From NCBI GenBank assembly GCA_012513225.1, contig JAAZCQ010000025.1:1-64000 (forward strand): a DNA stretch of 64,000 nt. Direction: 5' to 3'. The first letter of the stretch is position 1, and the number at the start of each line of letters is the position of its first letter. Below, one piece after another: positions 45,111 through 54,840 of this stretch. The notes below the pieces were generated by a model that worked only from the letters and a program-made list of their open reading frames with translations, had not been told where the DNA came from and made no database searches. Source of the stretch: Erysipelotrichaceae bacterium. GTDB taxonomy: Bacteria > Bacillota_I > Bacilli_A > Erysipelotrichales > Erysipelotrichaceae. A program made the translations under genes and the position numbers.

Positions 45111-46796
45111 TTAATCATTAAGAACATTTAAATCTACATAATTAGTTGCTCCATCAAGTTCAACCTTTACAGTAATTAAATTGACGTTAGTTAAATCCAC
45201 ATTTTCAAATCTAGCTAAACCATCATCCGATGCTTTTTTAGAGTCTGGATTTTTAAGCTCATCACCCAATAAGGATATAGATACATTTGCCTTTGGAGAT
45301 GTTCTAATAACTATTTCTTGTTGTTTTTTTTCTAACTTAGATAATACTTTTGGTGGATCTATTGTTGGTACTGGATCAGGTTCTGAACTAGAATATTTCC
45401 CCAATGAAACTTTCATACCAATTTTTGCATCTAGTGGTAATGGTCTTTCACAACCTCTTGAATACTGTGAATTTCCTGGTAACTCATTACCATTCGCATC
45501 AGCACATACATATTCAAGAATTGCTCCATTTTCTAAGTTACTATATTCTCCAGCAATCCAAGGACCAGCAGCTATATTTGCACCTCTATAATTCCACTCA
45601 TCCACTTTTGCGATTAACTCCATATAATTTTTTCCATACCATGCATCACTAGAAGTTTGAAGCACTGGAAGATAAATTGATATGGTGAGTTCTAAAACAC
45701 TTCCTTGATCAACTAAGCTTCCTGCTGCAATTGATTGATCTATTACATTTCCATAAGGAGCAGAATTATATACTTCTTTTTTAACAACTGTAACCTTACT
45801 ATCTGGTGCTGCACTCCAAGCCTCAAGCATTGTTGGTGTATAGCCTACTAAGTTAGGTATTTTTACTGATTTACCTTTAGAGACTACAACTTTAATTACT
45901 TCACCCTCTTTTAGTGCGGTTCCTGATTTAACACTTTGAGAAATAACGTTTCCTGCAACAATAGTATCACTATATCCTTCTGTCTTTTCTAAAGTCACTT
46001 TTTTAGAATTTGCCCAAACTTTCATTTCTTCATAAGTTTTATTTGTAAATTCTTCTACTGTAATCTGTCCTGCAGGAGCTTCTCCTTTTGAGACAGTAAT
46101 ATTTAAGTTTGTTCCTCTTGTAAAATTATTTTCATTAACATTTTTTAAATCATATTTAATAACCATATCTTTTTCTACGGTTGTACTATATTCAGTAACT
46201 ACTTTTGTTTTTGAAAGTTTATTTTCCTTTATCCAATCTTTTATTTCATCAATATTCATATTTTTTATATCAGGAAATGAAACTATCTCATCTGGATCAG
46301 CGCCATCAGATGCTACAATTGTAAGTTTAACGTCTTTTTTAACTTTTGATCCAGGATTGATACTTTGACTCATAATGATTCCTTCATCAAATTCAAAGCT
46401 ATATTCTTTATTAATTACTATACCTGTTTTATCAATTTCATATTGTGATGCCCAAGTTGTTAATTCAGTTAAATTTTCACCCATAAAATCAGGCATAACA
46501 ATCTTTGGTGCAAAAAAGAAAAAGTATGATAATATTCCAACTGCAATTAATGCAATAACAGCACCAATTATTACTTTAGGATTAAGTTTTATCTTTTCTT
46601 TTTCTATTCTTGTAAATGTTTCTTTGTTAAAACTATCAGGAGATTTATCTTTAGATTCTTTCACGTCTTCTAATTTCGGTTTTGGTTTTTCTTCAATTTT
46701 TTGTTTATTACTGCTATCTATAGAGGTTTCAGCATTTTTATTCATTTCTAATTCTTTAGCTAATTCTTCCATGAAGTTTCTATTTTTATTACTCAT
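45111..46796 (-). CDS. membrane-anchored PASTA-domain protein without kinase domain
   Basis: The 561-residue protein has a charged cytoplasmic N-terminus (1-72), one membrane segment (about 74-93), and about five PASTA-like repeats (for example IMSQSINPGSKVKKDVKLTIV, VISQSVKSGTALKEGEVIKVVVSKG, VIDQSIAAGSLVDQGSVLELTIS), the last one degenerate. A C-terminal Ig-like region of about 80 residues follows. There is no Ser/Thr kinase domain, unlike PrkC/StkP. Two cysteines (EYVC, RGCE) sit in the fifth repeat. PASTA units bind muropeptides, so it may be a wall sensor or scaffold. Confidence 0.85.
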   Translation of the reverse strand: MSNKNRNFMEELAKELEMNKNAETSIDSSNKQKIEEKPKPKLEDVKESKDKSPDSFNKETFTRIEKEKIKLNPKVIIGAVIALIAVGILSYFFFFAPKIVMPDFMGENLTELTTWASQYEIDKTGIVINKEYSFEFDEGIIMSQSINPGSKVKKDVKLTIVASDGADPDEIVSFPDIKNMNIDEIKDWIKENKLSKTKVVTEYSTTVEKDMVIKYDLKNVNENNFTRGTNLNITVSKGEAPAGQITVEEFTNKTYEEMKVWANSKKVTLEKTEGYSDTIVAGNVISQSVKSGTALKEGEVIKVVVSKGKSVKIPNLVGYTPTMLEAWSAAPDSKVTVVKKEVYNSAPYGNVIDQSIAAGSLVDQGSVLELTISIYLPVLQTSSDAWYGKNYMELIAKVDEWNYRGANIAAGPWIAGEYSNLENGAILEYVCADANGNELPGNSQYSRGCERPLPLDAKIGMKVSLGKYSSSEPDPVPTIDPPKVLSKLEKKQQEIVIRTSPKANVSISLLGDELKNPDSKKASDDGLARFENVDLTNVNLITVKVELDGATNYVDLNVLND

Positions 46797-46874
46797 AAAA
46801 ATTTCCCTCCGTTAAATTACTATAACATAAATTTTAATAGAATTATATTACATTATTAATAATTTCACTACTAT

Positions 46875-48848
46875 TTATTCTTCAGCTTTTAATTCAAAAA
46901 CAATGTCTCTTAATTCAGCAGCTCTTTCAAAATCCATAACTTTAGCAGCCTCTCTCATTTCTTTCTCTAATTTTTCAATTAATTTAATTCTTTCACGTTT
47001 TGTAGGCTTAATTTTCTTTTTCATGTATTTAGCTGCCATCTCTTTTGTTTCTTTTCCGGAAATTGCATCGTGTATTTCTTTTACAATTGTTGTAGGTATT
47101 ATATTATTTTTTTTATTATATTCATCTTGTATTTTTCTTCTTCTATTTGTTTCTTCTATTGCTTTTTTCATAGAATCAGTTGTATTGTCGGCATACATAA
47201 TAACTTTTCCATTTGCGTTTCTTGCGGCTCTACCAATTGTTTGAATCAATGATCTTTGAGACCTTAAAAACCCTTCCTTATCTGCATCTAAAATACATAC
47301 TAAAGATACTTCAGGTATATCTAAACCTTCTCTTAATAAGTTGATACCAACTATTGCATCTATTTTACCTATTCTTAAATCTCTAATTACTTCAATTCTT
47401 TCTAATGTCTTAGTTTCATGATGTAAATATTGTATTTTATAATTTCTTTGTTTTAAGTAGGCTGTTAAATCTTCAGCCATTTTTACTGTTAAAGCAGTTA
47501 TTAAAACTCTTTCATTTTTCTCAATTCTTTCATCTAATTCAACAGTAATATCATCTATTTGTCCTCTAGTAGGCCTTACTTCTACAATTGGATCTAATAG
47601 TCCTGTTGGTCTAATTATTTGCTCAACAACTTCATGATTTACTTGTTCTAGTTCATAATCACCTGGGGTAGCACTACAATATATAACTTGGTTTGTTTGT
47701 TCTTCAAATTCATGAAATCTCATTGGTCTATTTTCTAAAGCACTTGGAAGTCTAAAACCATATTTAACAAGTGTTTCTTTTCTAGCCCTGTCTCCATTAT
47801 ACATACCTCTTATTTGTGGAAGAGAAACATGAGATTCATCTACTACAAGTAAAAAATCATCTGGAAAATAATCAAACAAATTAAAAGGTCTTTCCCCTGG
47901 TTTTCTACCGTCAATATACATAGAATAGTTTTCTATTCCAGAACAAAAACCAAACTCTCTTAATGATTCAATATCATATGAACATCTTTGTTCTAATCGT
48001 TCTTTTTCAAGAAACTTTCCCTCATCTTCAAATTCTTTTAGTCTTATTTTTAATTCTTCTTCTATTCCAACACACGCTTGAATCATTTTTTCTTTTTCTC
48101 TTGCATAACCTGATGCAGGATAAATTATGTATACAGTATAAGCATTAAGAACTTTTTTAGTAACAACATCTACTTCTGTAATTCTTTCTATTTGGTCTTC
48201 AAACATTTCAATTCTTATTATCCATTGATCTGTATGTCCAGGAACTATTTCTATTACATCTCCTCGAACTCTAAAAGTCCCTCTAGATTGTTCAATATCA
48301 TTTCTTTTATATTGTCTATCTACAAGTTTCATTAATAAAGAAGATCTATCTATTATTTCACCTATTCTTAGTGCAAAAAACATATCCTTATATTGACTTG
48401 GATCACTTGAAGCATATATGCATGCAACAGAAGCAACTATAATTGTATCTCTTCTTTCCAAAATAGAGTTAGTCGCAGCCATTCTAAGCATGTCTAATTC
48501 CTCATTAATACTTGCAGTTTTTTCTATGTATGTATCTGTTCTTGGCATATAAGCTTCTGGTTGGTAAAAATCAAAATTAGAAACAAAATACTCAACTCTA
48601 TTATTAGGAAATAATTCTTTAAATTCAGCATATAATTGACCTGCTAGTGTTTTATTATGAGAAAACACCAGTGTAGGTTTATTAACTTTCTCTATTACAT
48701 TGCCAATGGTAAAAGTTTTACCAGTACCTGTAGCTCCCAGTAAAACTTGTTGTTTCTTTCCATTATTTAAACCATCAACTAATTTTGTTATAGCTGAAGG
48801 CTGATCTCCTGTAGGTTTAAATTTTGATACTAATTTAAACTTATTCAT
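46875..48848 (-). CDS. uvrB: excinuclease ABC subunit B
   Basis: The 657-residue protein has [17 protein letters not shown] (Walker A), the damage-binding beta-hairpin [40 protein letters not shown], and a C-terminal UVR domain ([19 protein letters not shown]). It verifies damage in nucleotide excision repair. uvrA is not next to it here. It overlaps ctpA by 8 bases. Confidence 0.98.
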   Translation of the reverse strand: MNKFKLVSKFKPTGDQPSAITKLVDGLNNGKKQQVLLGATGTGKTFTIGNVIEKVNKPTLVFSHNKTLAGQLYAEFKELFPNNRVEYFVSNFDFYQPEAYMPRTDTYIEKTASINEELDMLRMAATNSILERRDTIIVASVACIYASSDPSQYKDMFFALRIGEIIDRSSLLMKLVDRQYKRNDIEQSRGTFRVRGDVIEIVPGHTDQWIIRIEMFEDQIERITEVDVVTKKVLNAYTVYIIYPASGYAREKEKMIQACVGIEEELKIRLKEFEDEGKFLEKERLEQRCSYDIESLREFGFCSGIENYSMYIDGRKPGERPFNLFDYFPDDFLLVVDESHVSLPQIRGMYNGDRARKETLVKYGFRLPSALENRPMRFHEFEEQTNQVIYCSATPGDYELEQVNHEVVEQIIRPTGLLDPIVEVRPTRGQIDDITVELDERIEKNERVLITALTVKMAEDLTAYLKQRNYKIQYLHHETKTLERIEVIRDLRIGKIDAIVGINLLREGLDIPEVSLVCILDADKEGFLRSQRSLIQTIGRAARNANGKVIMYADNTTDSMKKAIEETNRRRKIQDEYNKKNNIIPTTIVKEIHDAISGKETKEMAAKYMKKKIKPTKRERIKLIEKLEKEMREAAKVMDFERAAELRDIVFELKAEE

Positions 48849-50346
48849 TTAATAACTCCAATGCTTTTTGATATTGTGTATCTCTAGCTTTATTCATTGA
48901 CCACTCTAAAGAAACAGCAGAGTAGATTGCTTCAAATACATTTGAATCTAAAATACCAGTTTCTTCTAAATCATGATCTTTTTGAAAATTTCTAATTGCG
49001 TTTTTTGTAACTTGGTTAAAATATCCATCAGTTCTATCTATTTTATACCCTAAAAATTCTAACCCTAATTGAACAGTTTTGATATTATCACTAACACTAT
49101 CAACATCTAATGTAAGTCCATCTTCAATGCTTCCATAAGCTGTTGTAATAGCAGTAGGTAGTTCAACCACAATATCAGGTTTTATCCCTACATTATTAAC
49201 CCAAACACCACTAGGACTTAACCATTTTGAAGTAGTATATTTAATCGCAGATCCATCACTAAATGATTTTGTAACTTGAACAGTTCCCTTTCCATAAGAT
49301 GTAGTTCCTACAATAGTTACACCATCTCTTTGCTCTTTTAAAGCTAATGTCATAACTTCTGAAGCACTTGCTGTATTTTCATTGATTAATACAACTATTT
49401 CCTCTATATTTTTAAATTCCCCTTTTGTAGTCTTAGAAAGATCAATAGTTCCATTACCATACTCTTGTTGCATAATTACTGTATTTGCCGGTAAAAGATA
49501 ATTTAATATATGCTCTAGTGAATCTAGATACCCTCCACCATTATCTCTTAAATCTATAATAATTTTTCTTAAGCCTTGTTCACTCATCATTGTTAAATAA
49601 TCATATACTTCATTAGAAGTAGAGTTTCCAAATTGATATAGTTCCAGATAACCAATATCTTCACTAATCATTTCTCCATAGGTTGTTGCATTTATTTCCG
49701 CTCTAACTATATCAATGGTAACTGGTTCACCTTGTCTTATAAATTCAATTGTAACCTTAGATCCAGATACACCTTGTACCAAATCAACTATTTCATCACT
49801 AGATTTACCCTTAACTTCAACACCATCAACTTTATATATAATATCTCCAGCAAGAACACCAAATTCTTCTGCAGGAGAATGCTTATACACTTTTTTTACA
49901 ATCGCATAATCATTTGTATTAACAAATTGTACTCCAATCCCTACAAAGTTCATATTAATAGATTGTGTAAATTGTTTTATTTCTTCTGAAGACATGTATG
50001 TAGTATGAGGGTCAACTTCACTATCATTAGTCATTCCATAATAAGCCCTGTCCATTACATGATTTACAATATCTGAATCATCCTTAGAAAAATACCATTT
50101 ATTGCTCATTATATTTAAAATGTCATTTAATTTTTCATTAGCACTATCACTATTAATATCGCTAGAGATATCCACTTTGCCACTATTTCCAAATCCAAAT
50201 ACAAAACCTAAAGAAAAAGCTGCTAAAACACTAAATATCACAAATAATTTTCTTAGTTTTTTATCTCTTTTTTCTCGTTTTGCTTCTATTTCATCAGGCC
50301 ATAAGTGTCTTTCTAACTTAACCCTAACATTTTCATTATTTCTCAT
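48841..50346 (-). CDS. ctpA: S41 C-terminal processing peptidase (CtpA)
   Basis: The 501-residue protein has a basic cytoplasmic N-terminus, a membrane segment (about 33-52), a PDZ domain, the S41 protease domain with the nucleophile motif ASASEVM near residue 328 and the base lysine in SYGKGTVQV near 353, and a C-terminal peptidoglycan-binding domain ([24 protein letters not shown]). It should process exported proteins at the wall. It lies directly after the ftsEX-pcsB-like unit, in an order conserved in many Bacilli. Confidence 0.95.
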   Translation of the reverse strand: MRNNENVRVKLERHLWPDEIEAKREKRDKKLRKLFVIFSVLAAFSLGFVFGFGNSGKVDISSDINSDSANEKLNDILNIMSNKWYFSKDDSDIVNHVMDRAYYGMTNDSEVDPHTTYMSSEEIKQFTQSINMNFVGIGVQFVNTNDYAIVKKVYKHSPAEEFGVLAGDIIYKVDGVEVKGKSSDEIVDLVQGVSGSKVTIEFIRQGEPVTIDIVRAEINATTYGEMISEDIGYLELYQFGNSTSNEVYDYLTMMSEQGLRKIIIDLRDNGGGYLDSLEHILNYLLPANTVIMQQEYGNGTIDLSKTTKGEFKNIEEIVVLINENTASASEVMTLALKEQRDGVTIVGTTSYGKGTVQVTKSFSDGSAIKYTTSKWLSPSGVWVNNVGIKPDIVVELPTAITTAYGSIEDGLTLDVDSVSDNIKTVQLGLEFLGYKIDRTDGYFNQVTKNAIRNFQKDHDLEETGILDSNVFEAIYSAVSLEWSMNKARDTQYQKALELLNE

Positions 50347-50393
50347 ATTTTCACCTATTTTTTTATTGTAACACTAATACTTAAATTATTGCT

Positions 50394-50418
50394 AAAAAAA
50401 GCGAGTGTTTACTCGCTT
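50394..50418 (-). terminator. terminator after the PcsB-like gene
   Basis: AAGCGAGT (50399-50406) pairs with ACTCGCTT (50411-50418) with a 4-base loop; the stem includes the stop codon start (50417-50419) and runs into seven T on the minus strand. Confidence 0.85.
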
Positions 50419-51805
50419 AACCTCCAAACACTGATTCTGGTTTAATTCTACATGGTGCACCAATACCATTTTCACAAAGTCTATTTAATGCAGAATAACC
50501 CCAGCTTGCACCAAAAGCCAAATCTCCATTCCAGTTTTGTGCATAGTTGGCAATAGTACCACTACCTAAATAAAATACTTCAATGTGTAAGTGAGATCCA
50601 GTAGAATTTCCACTTGTTCCAATTGCACCAACTCTATCACCAGCACTAACAATAGTACCTGTAGCAATAGGAGTACCAGCTAATAAGTGTAAATATTTAA
50701 CTGCATAAAGGCTTCCATTTATATTTGTAAGCAAATAAACTTGGTTTCCTCCACCACTGGAGCCTCCAATATTTCCACCACATGTATTGCCTAAATAACC
50801 AGCTCCACATCCATCAGCACTTTTTAAAATAACACCATTACCTACAGCTACAACATTTGTTCCACTAGGTGCAGCAATATCCATACCCAAATGGACTCCA
50901 CCACCGAAGCTTGCAGGATAATACCAAGTTCCAGCGCTAACCCTTCCGCCACTAACTGGCCTTGCAAAGCCTGATGAAGCTGCGATTTCAACTAACTTAG
51001 ACGCAATTTCAGTCATTGTATTTTTTATAGCTTCTAAATTACCTGCAATCTTATTTCCTTCTGCCTCAAGTTCTGCTTCCTTTTTTAAGTATTCTTGTCT
51101 GACAGTTTCTGCTTCTTGTCTATAAACTAAAAGGGTATTTTGTTTATTTACAACATCTTGTTTTTTAGAATCTAATTCTGATTTTGCTACTTCTAATGCA
51201 TCTTTTGCAATATTTAATTGTTCAATTAAATATGCCATTTGATCTAGACTAGCTTGATCATAATTCAAAATATCATTTATACCATTAGTTCTTCTAATTA
51301 AATCGTTAAAGTCTTTTGCACCAATAATTACATCTAGATATTGATTAATTTTCATAGTTTTTTGAGAATTAACCATTCTCTCTTTTAATTTTTCCTTTAA
51401 AGCATCAATCTCTTCTTGTTGAGCAACGATTTCTTCTTCTTTTAATTGTATTTCATCTTCTTTAATTGATATTTCATTATTTAAAGAATTAATTTCTTTT
51501 CTTAATACAGATATTTGAGAATCATATCCTCTAATCTTTTCTGCATATACTTTAATATTTGATGATATTTCTTCTCTTTTTGATTCAATTTCAAGTAATT
51601 GTTTATTTAAAGCACTAGATTGACTTGCCATATGCTTCATAAAAGCATTACAAGTAGCTACTTCTTCATTAGTCTTTTGACTATCTGGTTTACTACACAT
51701 TTCAATATAATAATCTCTGTTTGAATCAAAATCATCTTCTGCCTTAACAATTATAAAAGAAAAGCTTAAGAATGATACTAATATTAAACTTATAATTTTT
51801 TTCAT
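50417..51805 (-). CDS. PcsB/EnvC-like coiled-coil M23 protein
   Basis: The 462-residue protein has a signal peptide (MKKIISLILVSFLSFSFIIVKA), a long coiled coil (about 55-275, heptads rich in E, K and Q), and a C-terminal M23 domain with HLGMD and SHLHIE. It begins at the ATG at 51805, which overlaps the ftsX stop by one base (TAATG) after AAGGTGG; the upstream GTG is rejected. FtsEX-controlled wall hydrolysis is inferred from this coupling. Six cysteines are present as three near pairs (MCSKP..TCNAF, GCGAGYLGNTC, LCENGIGAPC). Confidence 0.88.
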   Translation of the reverse strand: MKKIISLILVSFLSFSFIIVKAEDDFDSNRDYYIEMCSKPDSQKTNEEVATCNAFMKHMASQSSALNKQLLEIESKREEISSNIKVYAEKIRGYDSQISVLRKEINSLNNEISIKEDEIQLKEEEIVAQQEEIDALKEKLKERMVNSQKTMKINQYLDVIIGAKDFNDLIRRTNGINDILNYDQASLDQMAYLIEQLNIAKDALEVAKSELDSKKQDVVNKQNTLLVYRQEAETVRQEYLKKEAELEAEGNKIAGNLEAIKNTMTEIASKLVEIAASSGFARPVSGGRVSAGTWYYPASFGGGVHLGMDIAAPSGTNVVAVGNGVILKSADGCGAGYLGNTCGGNIGGSSGGGNQVYLLTNINGSLYAVKYLHLLAGTPIATGTIVSAGDRVGAIGTSGNSTGSHLHIEVFYLGSGTIANYAQNWNGDLAFGASWGYSALNRLCENGIGAPCRIKPESVFGG

Positions 51806-52716
51806 TATCTTTTCCACCTTAAATATTTATTTACAGAAAAGAATGACCCAATAAATCCAACTACCATTCCAATTCCTAATAATATTACAGCAATTTGTAA
51901 AACAAAAGGATGAGGAGGAATCATAACAAACATTTTACTAATAATAACTCCACCAAGACTCTTGTATATATAAATATAACCATATATAGAAATAAATATC
52001 GGTATGATTGCACCTAATGCACCAATAATAATTCCTTCAATTAAAAATGGTGATCTAATGAATTGATTTTTAGCACCAACATTTCTCATAATTGCAATTT
52101 CATCTGAACGAGCAAAAATTGTTAGCTTTATAGTATTTTGAATTAAGAAAATTGCTAATAAGCTTAAAGCTATTGCCAATATAGCTCCACCTGTTCTAAC
52201 ACTATTTAAAGCATTTATAACAAGAATCGCACTTTCTCCACCATAGTTAATACTAGCTATACCTTCAATATTTTGAATTTCATCAGCAACTGTTTTAAGT
52301 AAACTTCCTTCATCTACACTTACATAAAAAGCATGGTGCATAGGATTATCTTCTTTAAAAGGCTCAAATAATTCTTTTTGATCATCATCAAAACCATCTA
52401 AATATGCTTGAAATTCTTCATCTTTACTACTAAATGTTACTTCGTTTACTCCTTCAATATTAGATATTTCTATTCCTATTGCATCTAATTGTTCCTGGCT
52501 TTCATGTGTATAATCTACCATTACAGCTATTTGTACAGTCTGTTCTATATCTTTAGTAAATTGTTGAACATTTATAGAAAACATTAAGAAAACGCTAATA
52601 ATTAATAGCGTTATAGTAACAGCCGAAGCACTTGAAATAGACATAGCTGCATGTCTACCAACACCATAAAAACCCTCTTTAATAGGTCTAAAAAATTTAT
52701 TAATCATGTTGAACAT
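51805..52716 (-). CDS. ftsX: cell division permease FtsX
   Basis: The 303-residue protein has four membrane segments, an extracellular loop between the first two (about residues 48-175), and the cytosolic FtsX motif IFARSDEIAIMRNVGAKNQFIRSPFLIEG. It is the membrane part of FtsEX, which signals to wall hydrolases. It overlaps ftsE by 17 bases and the M23 gene by 1 base. Confidence 0.96.
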   Translation of the reverse strand: MFNMINKFFRPIKEGFYGVGRHAAMSISSASAVTITLLIISVFLMFSINVQQFTKDIEQTVQIAVMVDYTHESQEQLDAIGIEISNIEGVNEVTFSSKDEEFQAYLDGFDDDQKELFEPFKEDNPMHHAFYVSVDEGSLLKTVADEIQNIEGIASINYGGESAILVINALNSVRTGGAILAIALSLLAIFLIQNTIKLTIFARSDEIAIMRNVGAKNQFIRSPFLIEGIIIGALGAIIPIFISIYGYIYIYKSLGGVIISKMFVMIPPHPFVLQIAVILLGIGMVVGFIGSFFSVNKYLRWKR

Positions 52717-53389
52717 AGCCTCCTTGTTGTAAGTCAGCCACTATATGTCCATCTTCTAGAACTATAGTACGCTTTTTGTGTTTATTAACTAGAGGTAAAT
52801 CATGAGTAACCATTAAAATAGTTGTTTTTTCTTCTCTATTAATTTTTTCAAGTAACGACATTATTTCATCTGACATAGCTGGGTCTAAATTTCCAGTAGG
52901 TTCATCAGCAATTAAAACCTTTGGTTTATTTGCGATTGCTCTAGCAATAGCTACTCTTTGTTGTTGACCACCTGAAAGCTCTGAAGGAAATGAATTTCCT
53001 TTATCATCAAGACCAACCAAATTCATTACTTCTCTTACTCTTAATCTTGTAGAATTTTTTCTCATTCCAATTACTTCTAATGCATACGAAATATTTTCAA
53101 AAACTGTTTTTCTAGGTAGTAATCTAAAATCTTGAAAAACTACACCTATATTTCTTCGATACAAAGGCACTTTTGAATGCCTTAACTTTCCAACATTAAT
53201 TCCAACAACATTAACAGTTCCTTTAGATGGAATTTCTTCACCATCTAAAAGTTTTATAAGTGTCGATTTACCAGAACCTGTTGGTCCAATTATATAAACG
53301 AATTCCCCTTGATCAATTTTTAAATTTATATCATTAAGCGCATTTACCCCATTTTTATAGCGCTTAGATGCTTGGTTTAATTCGATCAT
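52700..53389 (-). CDS. ftsE: cell division ATP-binding protein FtsE
   Basis: The 229-residue ATPase has IGPTGSGKSTLIKLL (Walker A), LSGGQQQRVAIARAIANKP and LIADEPTGNLDP. I start at MIELNQ (53389) rather than at the in-frame ATGs 15 and 21 bases upstream, because a TGTTATAAT promoter at 53422-53414 places transcription start near 53407, so only the shorter form is likely to have a usable ribosome site. Confidence 0.93.
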   Translation of the reverse strand: MIELNQASKRYKNGVNALNDINLKIDQGEFVYIIGPTGSGKSTLIKLLDGEEIPSKGTVNVVGINVGKLRHSKVPLYRRNIGVVFQDFRLLPRKTVFENISYALEVIGMRKNSTRLRVREVMNLVGLDDKGNSFPSELSGGQQQRVAIARAIANKPKVLIADEPTGNLDPAMSDEIMSLLEKINREEKTTILMVTHDLPLVNKHKKRTIVLEDGHIVADLQQGGYVQHD

Positions 53390-53413
53390 CTTCCATTTCT
53401 CCATTTCCAAATT

Positions 53414-53422
53414 ATTATAACA
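53414..53422 (-). promoter_or_regulatory. extended -10 box of the ftsEX unit
   Basis: The minus strand reads TGTTATAAT at 53422-53414. No good -35 lies at 17 bases. Transcription would start near 53407, about 18 bases before the chosen ftsE start. Confidence 0.5.
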
Positions 53423-53447
53423 TAGTATACATTAATCAAAAAAAGTA

Positions 53448-54296
53448 TCAAACCCTAAAACCAAAACTAAAGCCTTCACCATGCACTGATGTTGCATCAG
53501 TAGTAATTATAAAAGCTTCTTTGTCGATTGAGTTAACTATATCAATTAGTTCATTATACTGCTTTTGTGAAACTACAACTAGTATGATTACTCTTTTTTC
53601 TTTAGTATAACCACCTATAGCTTCACTAATAGTAGTACCTCTATCAAGAGTATTATGAATTTTATCAATGATTTCATACGGATTTTTAGAAATAATTTGA
53701 ACAGATTTACTAATGCTACCACCAAATACTAGTACTTTATCTATCATAAATCCAGTTGCAAATACAGAAATAAATCCAATTAAAACTTTTTCTAATCCAT
53801 AAGTCATAAATCCTAAAAGAACTGTAACAGTGTCTATTATCATTATTAAAGTAGATACCTTTATGTTTGTTATCTTATTTATTATTAGTGGAGGAATATC
53901 CATACCTCCAGTACTTGCTCCTGTTCTCATAACTAAACCAATTCCTACTCCTGCAAGTAAACCACCATATAAAGATGCTAACAAACTATCTATTTCAAAA
54001 ATTGGTAACACTTGTGTAATTAAACTTAGAAATATAGGATATGTAACAGAAGATAGAAAGGTTTTAATTGCGAATTCTTTACCTAACACTAGCCATCCAA
54101 TTAAAAATAAAATAATCACTAAAAAATTAACTGCAAAACCCTTATCTATACCTAATAGTGAATTTAAAACAACTGCCATTCCAGCTACTCCGCCGGATAA
54201 AATATTATATGGTAAAATAAAAACCGCAACTGAAAATGCCAAAATAAAATTACCAATAACAATTAAGGCTAAATTTAACAATTTATTCTTCTTCAC
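53448..54296 (-). CDS. YitT family membrane protein (DUF161/DUF2179)
   Basis: The 282-residue protein has five to six membrane segments in the first 185 residues (FILAFSVAVFILPYNILSGGVAGMAVVL, GGMDIPPLII) and a C-terminal cytosolic DUF2179 domain (ISKNPYEIIDKIHNTLDRGTTI...EGFSFGF). YitT proteins are widespread uncharacterised transporter-like proteins. No terminator is visible after it. It is divergent from the VanZ-like gene. Confidence 0.9.
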   Translation of the reverse strand: MKKNKLLNLALIVIGNFILAFSVAVFILPYNILSGGVAGMAVVLNSLLGIDKGFAVNFLVIILFLIGWLVLGKEFAIKTFLSSVTYPIFLSLITQVLPIFEIDSLLASLYGGLLAGVGIGLVMRTGASTGGMDIPPLIINKITNIKVSTLIMIIDTVTVLLGFMTYGLEKVLIGFISVFATGFMIDKVLVFGGSISKSVQIISKNPYEIIDKIHNTLDRGTTISEAIGGYTKEKRVIILVVVSQKQYNELIDIVNSIDKEAFIITTDATSVHGEGFSFGFRV

Positions 54297-54360
54297 AATT
54301 ACCTCACTTTTTATTTACATAATTATGGTATCATATTAGACAGTCCAGGAGGATGTTTTT

Positions 54361-54834
54361 ATGAATAAGTTTTATAAATTTATGATTTGGTTAATTGTCA
54401 TTATATATATAGGGTTTATATTTTCAAATTCACTTCAAAGTGGTGAGATATCTGGTGCAACAAGTATGAAACTAGCAAAGATAATAGTTAATTATGCTGA
54501 AAAGCTAAATATTTCTATGTCATTAACCCTGTTTCATTCACTGTTAAGGAAATTAGCACACTTTATTGAATTTTTTGGTTTAGGCTTATTAGTTGGTATT
54601 GCAATAGCAACATGTCCTTTATTTAAATCCAGAATATTAAACTTTGTAATATTCTTATTAGCTGTTCCTTTTACAGATGAATTTATACAACGCTATGTAC
54701 CAGATAGGGTTTCTACTTATAAGGATATGATTATTGATGCTACAGGAATGCTATTAGGTGGGTTTTTCATATATGTTTCTTATTTAATAATAAAAGACAT
54801 AGTCTCAATGTTTAATAAAAAGACTTCAAAATGA
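54361..54834 (+). CDS. VanZ-like membrane protein
   Basis: The 157-residue protein has about four membrane segments and the VanZ family motifs FSNSLQSGEIS, LLRKLAHFIEFFGLGLLVG and PFTDEFIQRYVPDRVSTYKDMIIDATGMLLGG. VanZ gives teicoplanin resistance by an unknown route, but most homologues are not resistance genes. AGGAGG precedes the ATG. It is the only plus-strand gene between 2708 and 58387 and ends in TGA. Confidence 0.9.
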   Translation: MNKFYKFMIWLIVIIYIGFIFSNSLQSGEISGATSMKLAKIIVNYAEKLNISMSLTLFHSLLRKLAHFIEFFGLGLLVGIAIATCPLFKSRILNFVIFLLAVPFTDEFIQRYVPDRVSTYKDMIIDATGMLLGGFFIYVSYLIIKDIVSMFNKKTSK

Positions 54835-54840
54835 AGTCTT
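54813..54840. terminator. shared terminator of convergent VanZ and ABC ATPase genes
   Basis: AAGACTTCA (54820-54828) and TGAAGTCTT (54832-54840) form a 9-bp stem with a 3-base loop. The VanZ TGA (54832-54834) and the start of the ATPase stop (54839-54841) both lie in it. The T-run is good on the minus strand (TTTTT) and weak on the plus strand. Confidence 0.8.

Noticed and set aside
46375-46815. Open frame of 146 codons on the plus strand opposite the PASTA gene
   Set aside because: No ribosome site, Ser- and Ile-rich composition typical of antisense reading in A/T-rich DNA, and a well-supported protein on the other strand.
53830-54339. Open frame of 169 codons on the plus strand opposite yitT
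   Set aside because: It is antisense to a clear YitT membrane protein, has no ribosome site and resembles no family.
54361-54834. Glycopeptide resistance gene because of VanZ similarity
   Set aside because: No vanHAX or other resistance genes nearby; VanZ-like genes are common in Firmicutes without resistance.
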